Shown piece after piece: positions 55,685-63,923 of a stretch of 64,000 nt of DNA. The DNA lies in NCBI RefSeq assembly GCF_000973725.1, contig NZ_CP009621.1, forward strand, positions 186,001 to 250,000, given 5' to 3'. Below the pieces are notes generated by a model. That model made no database searches. It had not been told where the DNA came from and saw nothing but the letters and a program-made list of their open reading frames with translations. The position numbers and the translations under genes were made by a program. How positions within the stretch are numbered: position 1 is the stretch's first letter; every line of letters starts with the position of its first letter. This DNA is from Pontibacter korlensis (GTDB lineage: Bacteria; Bacteroidota; Bacteroidia; Cytophagales; Hymenobacteraceae).

Positions 55685-56449
55685 TTAATTTGAGACCTCC
55701 CATGCGTTTGTGTTGGAGGTTTTCTTTTTCCACTGCTTTACCTCTAATTTATCCTGCCGGTGCATCTGCTCGGGTGTGAGCAGGTGGCACGAGAGGTGGG
55801 GCCTCTGCCTGTTATAGATGTCCACAGACTCAGCGATCACTGCCACGGCCTCCAGGTGGTGGGCAAAGCCCCGCGCCAGGGCGAACTCGTCCTTCAAAAT
55901 GCCGTTCACGCGCTCGGCCACCGCATTCTGGTAAGGGTCGTATTGCTCGGTCATGCTCGGTTTTATCTGCGCCTTCTCCAGCAGCTGCTGGTAGTCTGCA
56001 GAGCAGTACTGCAGCCCCCGGTCGGAGTGGTGAATTAGCCCGTAGCCGTACTTCTTCTGCTCGATGGCCATCCTCAGGGCCTGCAGAGGCCCCTCTGCCC
56101 GCAGGTCCTCCGAGAGGTGGTAGCCCATGATCTTCTTGGAGTAGGCATCAGTGACCAGCGAAAGGTAGCTGTGGCCTTCTCTGGTGGGGATGTAGGTGAT
56201 GTCAGAGACCCACACCTGCTCGGGGCGCTCTATTTTGAGCCCCTCCACCAGGTTCCTGTGCTTTTTCATCCAGTGCTTTGAATCAGTCGTTTTATGGTAG
56301 CTCTTGCGGGGCCTCACCAGCAGGCCCCTTTCTCTTAGAATTGCAAAGAGCTTGTCTCGTCCCACCTCGAGCTGCTCTTTCAGCAGGTGATAGAGCTTAC
56401 GGGTGCCCAGGCGCGGCATCTGCAGGCGGATCTGGCCCGCCAGCTCCAC
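55685..56449 (-). CDS. IS3-family transposase OrfB (DDE integrase)
   Basis: Coordinates start at an in-frame GTG, but the open frame extends back to overlap orfA and is probably entered by frameshifting rather than by its own start. It has an HTH_21-like N-terminus (RLGTRKLYHLLKEQLEVGRD) and the rve catalytic core. The core residues are the Asp of WVSDITYIP near residue 80, the Asp of HHSDRGLQYCS near residue 140 and the Glu of NAVAERVNGILKDEF near residue 178. The DDE triad is intact. Confidence 0.93.
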   Translation of the reverse strand: MELAGQIRLQMPRLGTRKLYHLLKEQLEVGRDKLFAILRERGLLVRPRKSYHKTTDSKHWMKKHRNLVEGLKIERPEQVWVSDITYIPTREGHSYLSLVTDAYSKKIMGYHLSEDLRAEGPLQALRMAIEQKKYGYGLIHHSDRGLQYCSADYQQLLEKAQIKPSMTEQYDPYQNAVAERVNGILKDEFALARGFAHHLEAVAVIAESVDIYNRQRPHLSCHLLTPEQMHRQDKLEVKQWKKKTSNTNAWEVSN

Positions 56450-56547
56450 GAGCTGATCGGCGATCTGCTTTTGTTCCAGAACTCTTGCCTGCCGCTGATA
56501 GTAGGCTTGTCTGCTGTGGCCAAGCAGTCTACAGGCCAGGGAAAGGC

Positions 56548-56949
56548 TTATTTGCCCTTCCTGGCGGAGGTGTTCGACGGCTTGGCCAGTGGCTTTTTTC
56601 GGATCTGGATCCCCATCTGCCCCTCGGCCACGTCAATGATGGTGTCCAGCAATTTGGCCTTGAGCTCGGCTTCCTTGGCTCTTTTCTCAGCTGCGGCCAG
56701 TTGGGCCTCTAGTTCTTTGATGCGTTGGTTGGGTGTCTGGGGCATAGCGCTTGGATTGAAGTCCCAAGTTAATCTGCCGTGCTTACGAAGCCAAACCAAA
56801 ACGGTGCTTCTGCCCTGGATACCGTACTTTTTCTGGGCTTGTTTGTAGGTCAGATCGCCCTGCTCGACCTCAGCCACTACGGCCAATTTAAAGCCCAAGG
56901 TATAGTCACGCTGGGTGCGCTTGCTTTTTTTCTCTGCTGCTTTTTCCAT
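56548..56949 (-). CDS. IS3-family transposase OrfA (HTH, leucine-zipper)
   Basis: This 133-residue protein has an N-terminal helix-turn-helix at about 15-60 (FKLAVVAEVEQGDLTYKQAQ) and a Lys/Glu/Ala-rich coiled coil at about 75-105, likely for multimerisation. Near its end the slippery heptamer A AAA AAG (minus strand, 56599-56593) allows a -1 shift into the orfB frame to make the OrfAB transposase. Confidence 0.92.
   Translation of the reverse strand: MEKAAEKKSKRTQRDYTLGFKLAVVAEVEQGDLTYKQAQKKYGIQGRSTVLVWLRKHGRLTWDFNPSAMPQTPNQRIKELEAQLAAAEKRAKEAELKAKLLDTIIDVAEGQMGIQIRKKPLAKPSNTSARKGK
56593..56599 (-). promoter_or_regulatory. Programmed -1 frameshift site (A6G) of the IS3-family element
   Basis: The minus strand reads CGA AAA AAG in the orfA frame. 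Slipping back one base gives AAA AAA GCC ACT GGC CAA, which continues openly into orfB. A6G heptamers are the usual signal in IS3-family elements. No enhancing structure was checked. Confidence 0.75.
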
Positions 56950-56990
56950 ATAAGGTTGATTTTTCTGTCAACCTATTTTAGGACGGGACA

Positions 56991-57581
56991 ACCCTTACAT
57001 TTAAAGGCGACACCTACCTGAGCAGGGCCTCTTTTACAGATGAATCCGTCGCAATGGCAGGCGGTGTGGCTACCAATTTCTCTATTCCTCAACTCAGTGA
57101 GAAGATTTCCTTACAGGTTGACCTGCTCTATGTTCCCAACAAATTCTTCGCTTTGCTTGAAGAAAAAGGTGATTACGGAAGCACCACTACCTATGAGACT
57201 ATGTTCGACCTAGCTTACATCAAGCTACCTGTGCAGCTTCGCTATACCTATCCACGCGGGCGGCTGCGTCCTTACCTAAATGCAGGCCTAGTGGTTGGAC
57301 ATGCTATCAAGGATGAAAATCAGGTATCAAGGTATTTAAGCTCTGAGTACAAAAAAGATAGGCCTAGCACTTATCCTGCCATACCGGGTAATGGCAGGTC
57401 CGATGGGTTCAGGAATTTCACTGAGGGCTTGACGGCAGGAGCCGGCTTGATGTGTCATCCTTACCAAAAAGGAACGCTCTCCCTAGAGGCTCGCCTCGAG
57501 CTAAACAATGGTATGTCACACATAACAGGAATTAGCTCTACGGTAAGCACGCTATACATCATGCTGGGCTTTGGCTTCTGA
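56991..57581 (+). pseudogene. Outer-membrane beta-barrel protein, C-terminal half (split by IS3-family element)
   Basis: After the duplicated ACC the frame runs open through LTFKGDTYLSRASF and AGGVATNFSIPQLSEKISLQ to a stop at 57579-57581. The alternating strands and final IMLGFGF, with a terminal Phe, fit an OMP_b-brl-type barrel. It lacks its own signal peptide, so it cannot be exported unless the element leaves. An internal ATG at 57054 could start a shorter, probably useless product. Confidence 0.85.
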
Positions 57582-57594
57582 TGTATTAAAGATC

Positions 57595-57647
57595 AATTAT
57601 CAAGAAAAGGCACTATTGTTCTTTAACAGCGCCTTTTCTTGATAATT
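57595..57647. terminator. Convergent terminator between the split barrel gene and purE
   Basis: A 17-bp perfect stem (AATTATCAAGAAAAGGC and its complement) can act on both convergent transcripts. The loop is about 19 nt. Confidence 0.75.
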
Positions 57648-57655
57648 CACAGATA

Positions 57656-58183
57656 CTAGTCCAGATCCCTGTCTCCACGCTTGAGCTCTTCCACCGAGCG
57701 CATCACCTTATCCTTCAGGCTGTTTTTATACTTCTCCAGCTTATCAGCCACGGCAGCATTGTTGGTACCAATGATCTCAGCGGCAAGTATCCCAGCATTC
57801 AGGGCACCATCCAAGGCAACAGTAGCTACAGGTATACCTCCCGGCATCTGAAGTATAGACAGTACAGAGTCCCAGCCATCAATAGAGTTAGATGATTTTA
57901 CAGGAACACCAATAACCGGCAGTGTAGTAATAGAGGCTACCATACCTGGTAAGTGTGCTGCGCCACCTGCTCCGGCAATAATCACCTTCAGGCCACGCTT
58001 ACGGGCATTCTCTGCGTACTCGAACATGCGGTGCGGCGTACGATGCGCTGACACAATGGTCAGCTCGTAAGGTACGCCCAGCGTTTCCAGAATTTCGGCA
58101 GCTGCTTCCATTACCCTTAGATCGGACTGGCTGCCCATAATAATGCCAACCTGCGGCTGTGTATTTTTTACTTCTTCGGCCAT
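57656..58183 (-). CDS. purE: N5-carboxyaminoimidazole ribonucleotide mutase PurE
   Basis: This 175-residue class I PurE contains [17 protein letters not shown] near residue 13, the catalytic-His loop [13 protein letters not shown] near residue 45, [14 protein letters not shown] near residue 71 and GIPVATVAL near residue 115. It moves the carboxyl group of N5-CAIR to carbon in purine synthesis. It lies 2 bp after purK, so the two are co-transcribed. Confidence 0.97.
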   Translation of the reverse strand: MAEEVKNTQPQVGIIMGSQSDLRVMEAAAEILETLGVPYELTIVSAHRTPHRMFEYAENARKRGLKVIIAGAGGAAHLPGMVASITTLPVIGVPVKSSNSIDGWDSVLSILQMPGGIPVATVALDGALNAGILAAEIIGTNNAAVADKLEKYKNSLKDKVMRSVEELKRGDRDLD

Positions 58184-58185
58184 GC

Positions 58186-59316
58186 TTATGCTTTTACTTT
58201 GATAACGTTTTTAACAGACTCGGCACGCTGCTGCGCCTCTTCTATGTTTTGCCCCAGCACAGTGATGTGTCCCATTTTACGGGCAGGGCGCGTGTATTTT
58301 TTACCGTACAGGTGAATGTAAACTCCTGGTACTGCCAATGCTTCCTGCAGCCCCTCATACCTGGCCTCGCCGTCATAGCCGGGCTCGCCAAGCAGGTTCA
58401 GCATCACAGCGGCACTCTGGATTTCAGTAGAGCCCAGCGGCAGGTTAAGTATAGCGCGCAGGTGCTGCTCGTACTGCGAAGTATAATTGGCCTTGATAGT
58501 ATGGTGCCCGCTGTTGTGCGGACGCGGTGCCACCTCATTTACCAGTATCTGCCCGTCTTTGGTCAGGAACATTTCCACGGCAAGGATACCGACCATGTCA
58601 AAAGCCTCGATCACACGGGTAGCAATCTCTATGGCGTGGCGCTGCAGCTTGTAAGGCACGTTGGCAGGAGCAAAAAGCGAATCTACCAGGTTATGCTCCG
58701 GGTGGAAGCTCAGTTCCACTACCGGAAATGCGGTAACTTCACCACTTTCGTTGCGGGCTACTATCACAGAAATTTCCTTCTCAAAATCTACCAGCTTCTC
58801 CAGCACCGACGGCTCCTCAAAGGCCTTGCTTAAGTCTGCCTCGCTAGCCAGACGGGTAACACCACGGCCATCATAGCCCTCACGGCGCAGTTTCTGGAAG
58901 GCCGGCAGGAAAGAAGTGTTCTGCTGCAGCTCCTCTTTATCTTTCAAAAGTATAAAGTCAGAGGTTGGAATATTGTGCTTCTGGTAAAACTCCTTCTGCA
59001 GACCTTTGTCCTGAATGGTGCGTACGGTTTTGGCATCAGGGTATACTTTCACCCCCTCCTGCTCCAGCTTCTCCAACGCATCGGCATTTACGTGCTCAAT
59101 CTCGATGGTGAGGATATCACAGTTCTTGCCGAACTCATATACTGTATCAAAATCGCGGAAGCTGCCTACGTAAAATTCGTTGCAGATGTCCTTGCAAGGT
59201 GCGTTCTCGTCAGGGTCCAGCACCAGGGTATAGAGGTTAAAATCTAGCCCGGCCTGCATCAGCATGCGGCCTAACTGGCCACCGCCAAGTATGCCTAACT
59301 TTACTTCTCCTTTCAT
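58186..59316 (-). CDS. purK: 5-(carboxyamino)imidazole ribonucleotide synthase PurK
   Basis: This 376-residue ATP-grasp enzyme starts [20 protein letters not shown] and has [20 protein letters not shown] sequence near residue 103, [12 protein letters not shown] near residue 143 and the metal-binding [14 protein letters not shown] near residue 262. It makes N5-CAIR from AIR, bicarbonate and ATP, feeding PurE next door. It is the first gene of the two-gene minus-strand operon. Confidence 0.97.
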   Translation of the reverse strand: MKGEVKLGILGGGQLGRMLMQAGLDFNLYTLVLDPDENAPCKDICNEFYVGSFRDFDTVYEFGKNCDILTIEIEHVNADALEKLEQEGVKVYPDAKTVRTIQDKGLQKEFYQKHNIPTSDFILLKDKEELQQNTSFLPAFQKLRREGYDGRGVTRLASEADLSKAFEEPSVLEKLVDFEKEISVIVARNESGEVTAFPVVELSFHPEHNLVDSLFAPANVPYKLQRHAIEIATRVIEAFDMVGILAVEMFLTKDGQILVNEVAPRPHNSGHHTIKANYTSQYEQHLRAILNLPLGSTEIQSAAVMLNLLGEPGYDGEARYEGLQEALAVPGVYIHLYGKKYTRPARKMGHITVLGQNIEEAQQRAESVKNVIKVKA

Positions 59317-59478
59317 GTATTGTAACGGTTTGGTTGATCTATCCTCAAAAATAAGGATTATGCGTGGAGCGGAACGACAATCTCTAAAACATTTCCTGCA
59401 CGCGGGCAGCTTTCTTTTGAATTACATGAGCAAACGTCTATATTTAAAGCTACACTTTGTTTGTCCTGTCCATTACCT

Positions 59479-60102
59479 ATGGAAATTATACTTGCCACCC
59501 TTTCTGCCCTTTTTTCGGTAGTAAATCCTTTTGGAGCGATGCCTGTGTTCCTGACATTAACCCAGGATGACACACCAGAGCAGCGTAACCAGCAGGCCCT
59601 GAAGGCTTGCTTATATATGGTCGGGATTCTGGCGGTGTTCTTTCTGGCAGGGCAATATGTGCTTAACTTTTTCGGTATCCGCATCCATGACCTGCGAATT
59701 GCCGGCGGCCTTATGATCATGCGGGCTGGCTTTGAGTTGCTCACTCCCGGAGGTAGCAAAAAGAAGATTTCACCAGATGTGGTAGAGGAAGGGCAACAGA
59801 AAGAGGATATCTCCTTTACACCATTGGCTATGCCTATGCTCTCCGGGCCGGGCGCCATAGCGGTAAGTATAGGCTTGTTTACTACCTCCCTCTCTTACCT
59901 CGACATGATAATGATCCTGATCGGCATTATACTGCTGGCTGCCCTTTCTTACCTTATTCTGCGGTTTTCGCACCAGCTTACGCGTTTTATGGGTAAATCA
60001 GGCCTGGCAGCTCTCTCACGCATCATGGGTTTTATAGTACTCTCAATCGGAGTTAACTTTATTGTATCGGCGCTTAATGCCTTGTTCTTTACAGAGCGAT
60101 AA
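59479..60102 (+). CDS. MarC-family membrane protein
   Basis: The frame opens with TTG at 59461, but the ATG at 59479 is the natural start (207 residues). It has six hydrophobic segments, SVVNPFGAMPVFLTLT near residue 12, MAMPMLSGPGAIAVSI-type sequence near residue 118, and GVNFIVSALNALFF at the end, all typical of MarC/SNG1 proteins. Despite the name, involvement in multiple antibiotic resistance has not held up and the function is unknown. The next in-frame codons after its stop belong to a truncated cytochrome c gene. Confidence 0.92.
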   Translation: MEIILATLSALFSVVNPFGAMPVFLTLTQDDTPEQRNQQALKACLYMVGILAVFFLAGQYVLNFFGIRIHDLRIAGGLMIMRAGFELLTPGGSKKKISPDVVEEGQQKEDISFTPLAMPMLSGPGAIAVSIGLFTTSLSYLDMIMILIGIILLAALSYLILRFSHQLTRFMGKSGLAALSRIMGFIVLSIGVNFIVSALNALFFTER

Positions 60103-60785
60103 CCGGTATGTCTTGAGCACATTTTTACGACTGAAGATGTCTATGCCATTATCGCTTATATCCGGTCGCTAGACCCGATCAGACATGAGGTACCCAAGTC
60201 TGACCCAGATTTCCCGATGAACCTGATCCTGCGCACGATGCCGTCTGACGATGTAGCACCGGCACTGGAGAAAACTGCATTGAATGATGAGTTGTCGCGG
60301 GGCAAATATTTGGTAACAGTTGGTGCTTGCGGCGAATGCCACTCCCCAAGTACCCCAAGTGGGCCGATAGCAGGAAAAGAGTTTGCAGGCGGCATGGAAT
60401 TCACCTTTCCAAACGGCGCCGTGCTGCGCTCGGCCAACATCACCCCAGATAAGGACACAGGTACAGGCAAGTGGACAGAGGATGCTTTTGTGCAGCGCTT
60501 TAAAATGTACCAAGACCCAGCCTTGACACTCCCACGCCTAAAGGCAGTAGGATTCTTGGGCTACCGAACCATTGTCCTTGTATATCTCCCAAGTGTTAGG
60601 GCTTTCTCTGGTATTTTCTCGTAAGTGAAAAACAATTGGCTCCCGGCGACTTCCAGACGCTAATGCCCTGGAAAATGTACGCAGGCATGAGGGAAGAAGA
60701 CCTTCGGGCCATCTATACATACTTAAGGTCTCAATACCCGGTAAAGAACAAAGTAGAGCGTTTATCACCGCCCACAAAGTCTTAA
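60103..60785 (+). pseudogene. Diheme-type cytochrome c, 5'-truncated and interrupted
   Basis: Directly after the marC stop the same frame reads the end of a first heme domain (EHIFTTEDVYAIIAYIRSLD). A second domain follows with the heme motif CGECH (GKYLVTVGACGECHSP). The signal peptide and first CxxCH are missing. At 60523 a 98-bp element breaks the frame. Skipping it joins MYQDPA to VSEKQLAPGDF and continues through MPWKMYAGMREEDL, with a possible Met heme ligand, to a stop at 60783-60785. Intact relatives are periplasmic electron carriers, often with gluconate or alcohol dehydrogenases. Confidence 0.88.
60523..60620 (-). mobile_element. 98-bp non-autonomous IS608-like element (PATE/MITE)
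   Basis: On the minus strand it starts right after TTAC (60624-60621) and ends in GTGTCAA at 60523. Bases 60523-60593 are identical over 71 bp to the right end of the TnpB element at 27809-27879. Bases 60592-60620 match its left end at 29733-29761 with two differences. Nothing lies between the two ends. It has no coding capacity and would need a Y1 transposase in trans to move. Removing exactly these 98 bp restores the cytochrome frame, fitting insertion at TTAC without target duplication. Confidence 0.9.
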
Positions 60786-60810
60786 AATCCATATTAGAAA
60801 CTATACCCCA

Positions 60811-60842
60811 AAAGCTGCCTATACTTGCGGGCAGCTTTTTTT
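60811..60842 (+). terminator. Terminator after the cytochrome c pseudogene
   Basis: A 9-bp stem (AAAGCTGCC and its complement) is followed by a run of T. It also precedes the RDD gene. Confidence 0.8.
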
Positions 60843-60894
60843 GTTGCAGGTCTGCCCCGGATGTTGTATCATCGCTGCCAAGACAATTCTATAC

Positions 60895-61377
60895 ATGCAA
60901 CTTTACCAAAACGAAGAAAAGAGTCCGCTTACCCTCGAATATGCCAGCTTCTGGAAGCGCATGGCCGCCATTTTCGTCGACGCTATGCTTATTTCTTTTC
61001 TCATGAGCATTACCCTACCTTGGCTAGGAATTAATATTGCCCCTGAATTTACCGATATAGAAGGGCGGCTGAAAGTACAAGGTATAGCTGCTTTTTTTGG
61101 CTGGCTATACTATGCCGGCTTTGAGAGCTCTTCTAAACAGGCCACGCTGGGTAAGCAAATCTTCGGCATTTTTGTAACCGATACTGAAGGGTACCGCATT
61201 TCCTTCGCCCGTGCCACCGGCCGTTATTTTGGCAAGATGCTGTCTGGGCTTATCCTGCTCATTGGCTACCTGATGGCCGCCTTCACCGAACGCCGCCAGG
61301 CCCTGCACGATAAGCTGGCAGGAACATTGGTGTTGCAACATCCTGGCAATTCAGCTTCCGAAGAGAAATATCCCTAA
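60895..61377 (+). CDS. RDD-family membrane protein
   Basis: The frame opens at a TTG inside the terminator; the ATG at 60895 is the credible start (160 residues). The RDD domain shows the Arg of SFWKRMAAIFVDAMLISFL near residue 19, three or so hydrophobic segments, QATLGKQIFGIFVTD near residue 83 and QALHDKLAGTLVL near the end. RDD proteins are small inner-membrane proteins of poorly known role; some affect ion or osmotic balance. A second RDD gene follows 129 bp later. Confidence 0.9.
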   Translation: MQLYQNEEKSPLTLEYASFWKRMAAIFVDAMLISFLMSITLPWLGINIAPEFTDIEGRLKVQGIAAFFGWLYYAGFESSSKQATLGKQIFGIFVTDTEGYRISFARATGRYFGKMLSGLILLIGYLMAAFTERRQALHDKLAGTLVLQHPGNSASEEKYP

Positions 61378-61506
61378 GCTCAAAAACGTCATATCGTCCT
61401 GATCCACAAACAGAAAGAAAGCAACAAAAAGTAGAAATAAGATAAAAAGCTGAAACCAAGTAATTGTCTGCAAGTATAAAAAGGGGAGCAACATGAGTTT
61501 CACCCT

Positions 61507-61938
61507 ATGCAGACTACCTATACCCAAAGTAGAAATAAAACCGAACTTGCAGAACTGGGCACCCGCCTGGTGGCTTTTTTATTAGATGTACTATTGCTGC
61601 TTACGCTAATAGGCGTTGCTGATTTCTTCACTTTCAGCAGTGATGACAGTGCACTTTTGATAAAGCCTGAGCGCTTGCTACACCTGCTGCTGGGCTTGCT
61701 TTACTTTGCCGGCACCGAGACCTGCGCCTGCCAGGCTACACTTGGCAAATACCTCATGCACCTGCGTGTTACAGATCATAAAGGAGATCGTTTAACTTTC
61801 AAAGCGGCCGCCTTGCGTTTTTTTGCCAGACCTGTGTCCGTGGTGCTCTTTATCTTTCGTGTACTGGTAAACATGCATAACAGCACCCGTCGCACCTTTC
61901 ATGACCGAATAACCGGCTCAAGAGTAGTGCAGCTCTAG
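61507..61938 (+). CDS. RDD-family membrane protein (second copy)
   Basis: This 143-residue protein has ELGTRLVAFLLDVLLLLTLI near residue 16, where RLxAFLLD holds the Arg-Asp pair, then QATLGKYLMHLRVTDHKGD near residue 79 and TFHDRITGSRVV at the end. It is related to the RDD gene just upstream, probably by an old tandem duplication, and is convergent with the DUF389 gene, whose stop is 11 bp away. Confidence 0.88.
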   Translation: MQTTYTQSRNKTELAELGTRLVAFLLDVLLLLTLIGVADFFTFSSDDSALLIKPERLLHLLLGLLYFAGTETCACQATLGKYLMHLRVTDHKGDRLTFKAAALRFFARPVSVVLFIFRVLVNMHNSTRRTFHDRITGSRVVQL

Positions 61939-61948
61939 TAGCATTTGC

Positions 61949-63226
61949 CTACTCTTTGTCCTTGCCCGCATAGTTCAAAATTGTAATATCGAACATTGGA
62001 TCTGCGTTCCAGTTTTCTGCTTTGATGCGTTTATGCAACACATCCCGCACCATTTCCTTCACCTGTTCGTCTGAAAGCGCTTCATTACGGTTATAGAGGT
62101 ACAGCTCGCAAATAACAGGATTTAAGTTAGACAGTGTGCCGCGGGTAAAGCGGGCACTAGCTTCTATGGTTTCGATGTCCTTCATCTTTTTAAGCTCGTT
62201 GCGCATGACTTCTGTTACCTGGGTGTTAAGGCTTGCCTTTTGCAGTGCTGGCTGGCGCGAAAACTGCCAGTAAAGCATGCCTGCAATAATAAGCCCTGAA
62301 ACCAGCATGGAGAGCCTGAATACAGACTCTTTCCCGTCAGCAAAACGTGCACCTTTGATGGTTACTTTGCCCAGGTATCGGAAAACCAACGCTGCCGTAA
62401 ACTGGATGACTACCAGCTGAAAGAGTAGCAGGAATGCTCCACTGCGTATCAGCTGCCAGTTGCCAAAGTTCAGTGCCATACCAATCAGCCCGGTAGGAGG
62501 CGCAAGCGAGGCTGCCACCAGCATACCCACAGCCGCGCCGGAAACCAAACTATCCCGCTCCGATTGAATCAAGTTGATACCTCCTGCTACACCAGCTGCC
62601 AACGGTAACAAGATAGTCACCTGCGAAATGTGGCTCACGTTCACCATCATAGGGGTAGCGTGCTGCTGGCCTATCAGAAATGAAAGTATAAACGTGACTA
62701 AGATGGCGGCGCCTATGGCCATAAAATAGCGCAACAAGCTTTGTTTAAGCAGCCCGCCTTTTCCTGAGGCTGCTCCCAGGGCAGCGTTCATGGCTGGCCC
62801 GGCGAACGGTGAAACCAGCATGGCGGCCACCAGCAAATAACTAGTGTTCGTATAAAAGCCCACCCACACCAGCATGCCGCCTGCTACAGCGTATGTCAGC
62901 AGCCCAACTTTTGAGCCCACACTCTGCAAGCCTCCTAAAAAAATCTCTAAAGGACTGCGGTAGGTTACGTCCGTTACCTGGTCCGGCGCATCACCCTGGG
63001 GTGGGTACATTGTAATAACTCCCCGGGGGACCAGCGTAATCTCTGCCTCTTCGAACTTACGCAGGTCGGCTATAAACTCGCTTACCTTCTTATTGTTGAG
63101 ATAAACTGTTACCACTTCCCCTTTCTCCACCTGATCCACCACCAGGTTTTTGCCATCGTGCTTCTCGGCTATTTCCCTTACCTCTCGTCCTTCTCCTTCT
63201 TTTACCTTTACAGTTAGTTTACGCAT
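61949..63226 (-). CDS. DUF389-family membrane protein
   Basis: The frame opens at 63304, but the ATG at 63226 is the better start (MRKLTVKVKEGEGREVREIA), giving 425 residues. The N-terminus is a small ferredoxin-like or ACT-like domain of about 85 residues. A block of about eight membrane helices follows (VAAMLVSPFAGPAMNAALGA near residue 145), then a C-terminal soluble tail of about 110 residues. The family is common in bacteria but has no established function. It is probably in its own transcription unit, with the terminator of the phosphatase gene upstream. Confidence 0.85.
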   Translation of the reverse strand: MRKLTVKVKEGEGREVREIAEKHDGKNLVVDQVEKGEVVTVYLNNKKVSEFIADLRKFEEAEITLVPRGVITMYPPQGDAPDQVTDVTYRSPLEIFLGGLQSVGSKVGLLTYAVAGGMLVWVGFYTNTSYLLVAAMLVSPFAGPAMNAALGAASGKGGLLKQSLLRYFMAIGAAILVTFILSFLIGQQHATPMMVNVSHISQVTILLPLAAGVAGGINLIQSERDSLVSGAAVGMLVAASLAPPTGLIGMALNFGNWQLIRSGAFLLLFQLVVIQFTAALVFRYLGKVTIKGARFADGKESVFRLSMLVSGLIIAGMLYWQFSRQPALQKASLNTQVTEVMRNELKKMKDIETIEASARFTRGTLSNLNPVICELYLYNRNEALSDEQVKEMVRDVLHKRIKAENWNADPMFDITILNYAGKDKE

Positions 63227-63286
63227 GTTCCTTTTATTTACCTCTTTTAGTACGGAGGCAGGAGGCACAGGTGTTCCAGTAAAACA

Positions 63287-63321
63287 GAAAGGCCCCTGCA
63301 ACAAGAGTTACAGGAGCCTTT
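63287..63321 (-). terminator. Terminator after the histidine phosphatase gene
   Basis: A stem pairs AAAGGC-CCCTG with CAGG-GCCTTT (one bulge on each side), about 20 bp past the minus-strand stop, with a T-rich 3' flank in the direction of transcription only in part. Confidence 0.55.
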
Positions 63322-63341
63322 CTAAAATAAGTATGGGGAAG

Positions 63342-63923
63342 TTATTTACCAGCCTTACCGTAATGGTCTGTCTCTACGGTTGCCGTACCATCGGGTGCCA
63401 GTGTTACTTTAAACAGGTAGTCGTATTCCTGTTCTGATATATCTGCTACAGGTCGCTTTGCCCCCATTGCCTCTATAATTGGCAACACCGTGTTTGAGTG
63501 GCCTGATACCACCACTGTTTGCCCACGGTGCTGCTGCAGGATACGGTTTTTCAAACCATTAAAATCGTGAGCATCATACTCCTGCACTTCCAGCTTTCTT
63601 TCGTCTGCCAAAGGTTTGAGTGTGCTCTGGGTACGGACATACTTTGTGGCATAAAGGGCATCTACCTGCTGCCCCTGCAATAACGCGCGCAGTGCCTCTG
63701 CACGTGCCAGACCTGCTGGTGTTAAGTCAGGGTCCTGGTTATCCGGGTTTGAGATATCTTTTTCAGCATGACGCACCAGGTAAATTTCTGTTGGCTCTGC
63801 ATTGTTATCAACAGGGTCTACCACGGACAGGGCTCCCTCCTGCCCCACTGTGGATTGCCGACATGCTACAGAAAGCAGCATTAACAGAGGTACTAAAAAC
63901 TGTTGTAGTAAATGTCTTTTCAT
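63342..63923 (-). CDS. Histidine phosphatase superfamily lipoprotein (SixA-like)
   Basis: This 193-residue protein has a lipoprotein signal (lipobox ending LSVAC near residue 21). It contains the RHG-type motif IYLVRHAEKD near residue 48, with the nucleophile His, and VVVSGHSNTVLPIIEAMG near residue 137 with the second catalytic His. The short size resembles SixA-type phosphatases rather than phosphoglycerate mutases. The export signal suggests a periplasmic phosphomonoesterase. Its substrate is unknown. Confidence 0.88.
   Translation of the reverse strand: MKRHLLQQFLVPLLMLLSVACRQSTVGQEGALSVVDPVDNNAEPTEIYLVRHAEKDISNPDNQDPDLTPAGLARAEALRALLQGQQVDALYATKYVRTQSTLKPLADERKLEVQEYDAHDFNGLKNRILQQHRGQTVVVSGHSNTVLPIIEAMGAKRPVADISEQEYDYLFKVTLAPDGTATVETDHYGKAGK

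Larger units (their letters stand above)
55639..56990 (-). mobile_element. IS3-family insertion sequence, 1352 bp
   Basis: Terminal inverted repeats are TGTCTCGTCCTGAAATAAGT... at 55639-55662 and TGTCCCGTCCTAAAATAGGT... on the minus strand at 56990-56967, matching 21 or so of 24 bases. Both flanks carry ACC, a 3-bp target duplication (55636-55638 and 56991-56993). It contains orfA and orfB in the IS3 arrangement on the minus strand. Its ends, frames and frameshift signal all look complete, so it may be active. Confidence 0.93.

Noticed and set aside
61949..63304. Upstream start for DUF389 at 63304
   Set aside because: The added residues overlap the terminator of the preceding gene and are not domain-like; the ATG at 63226 begins the conserved N-terminal domain.
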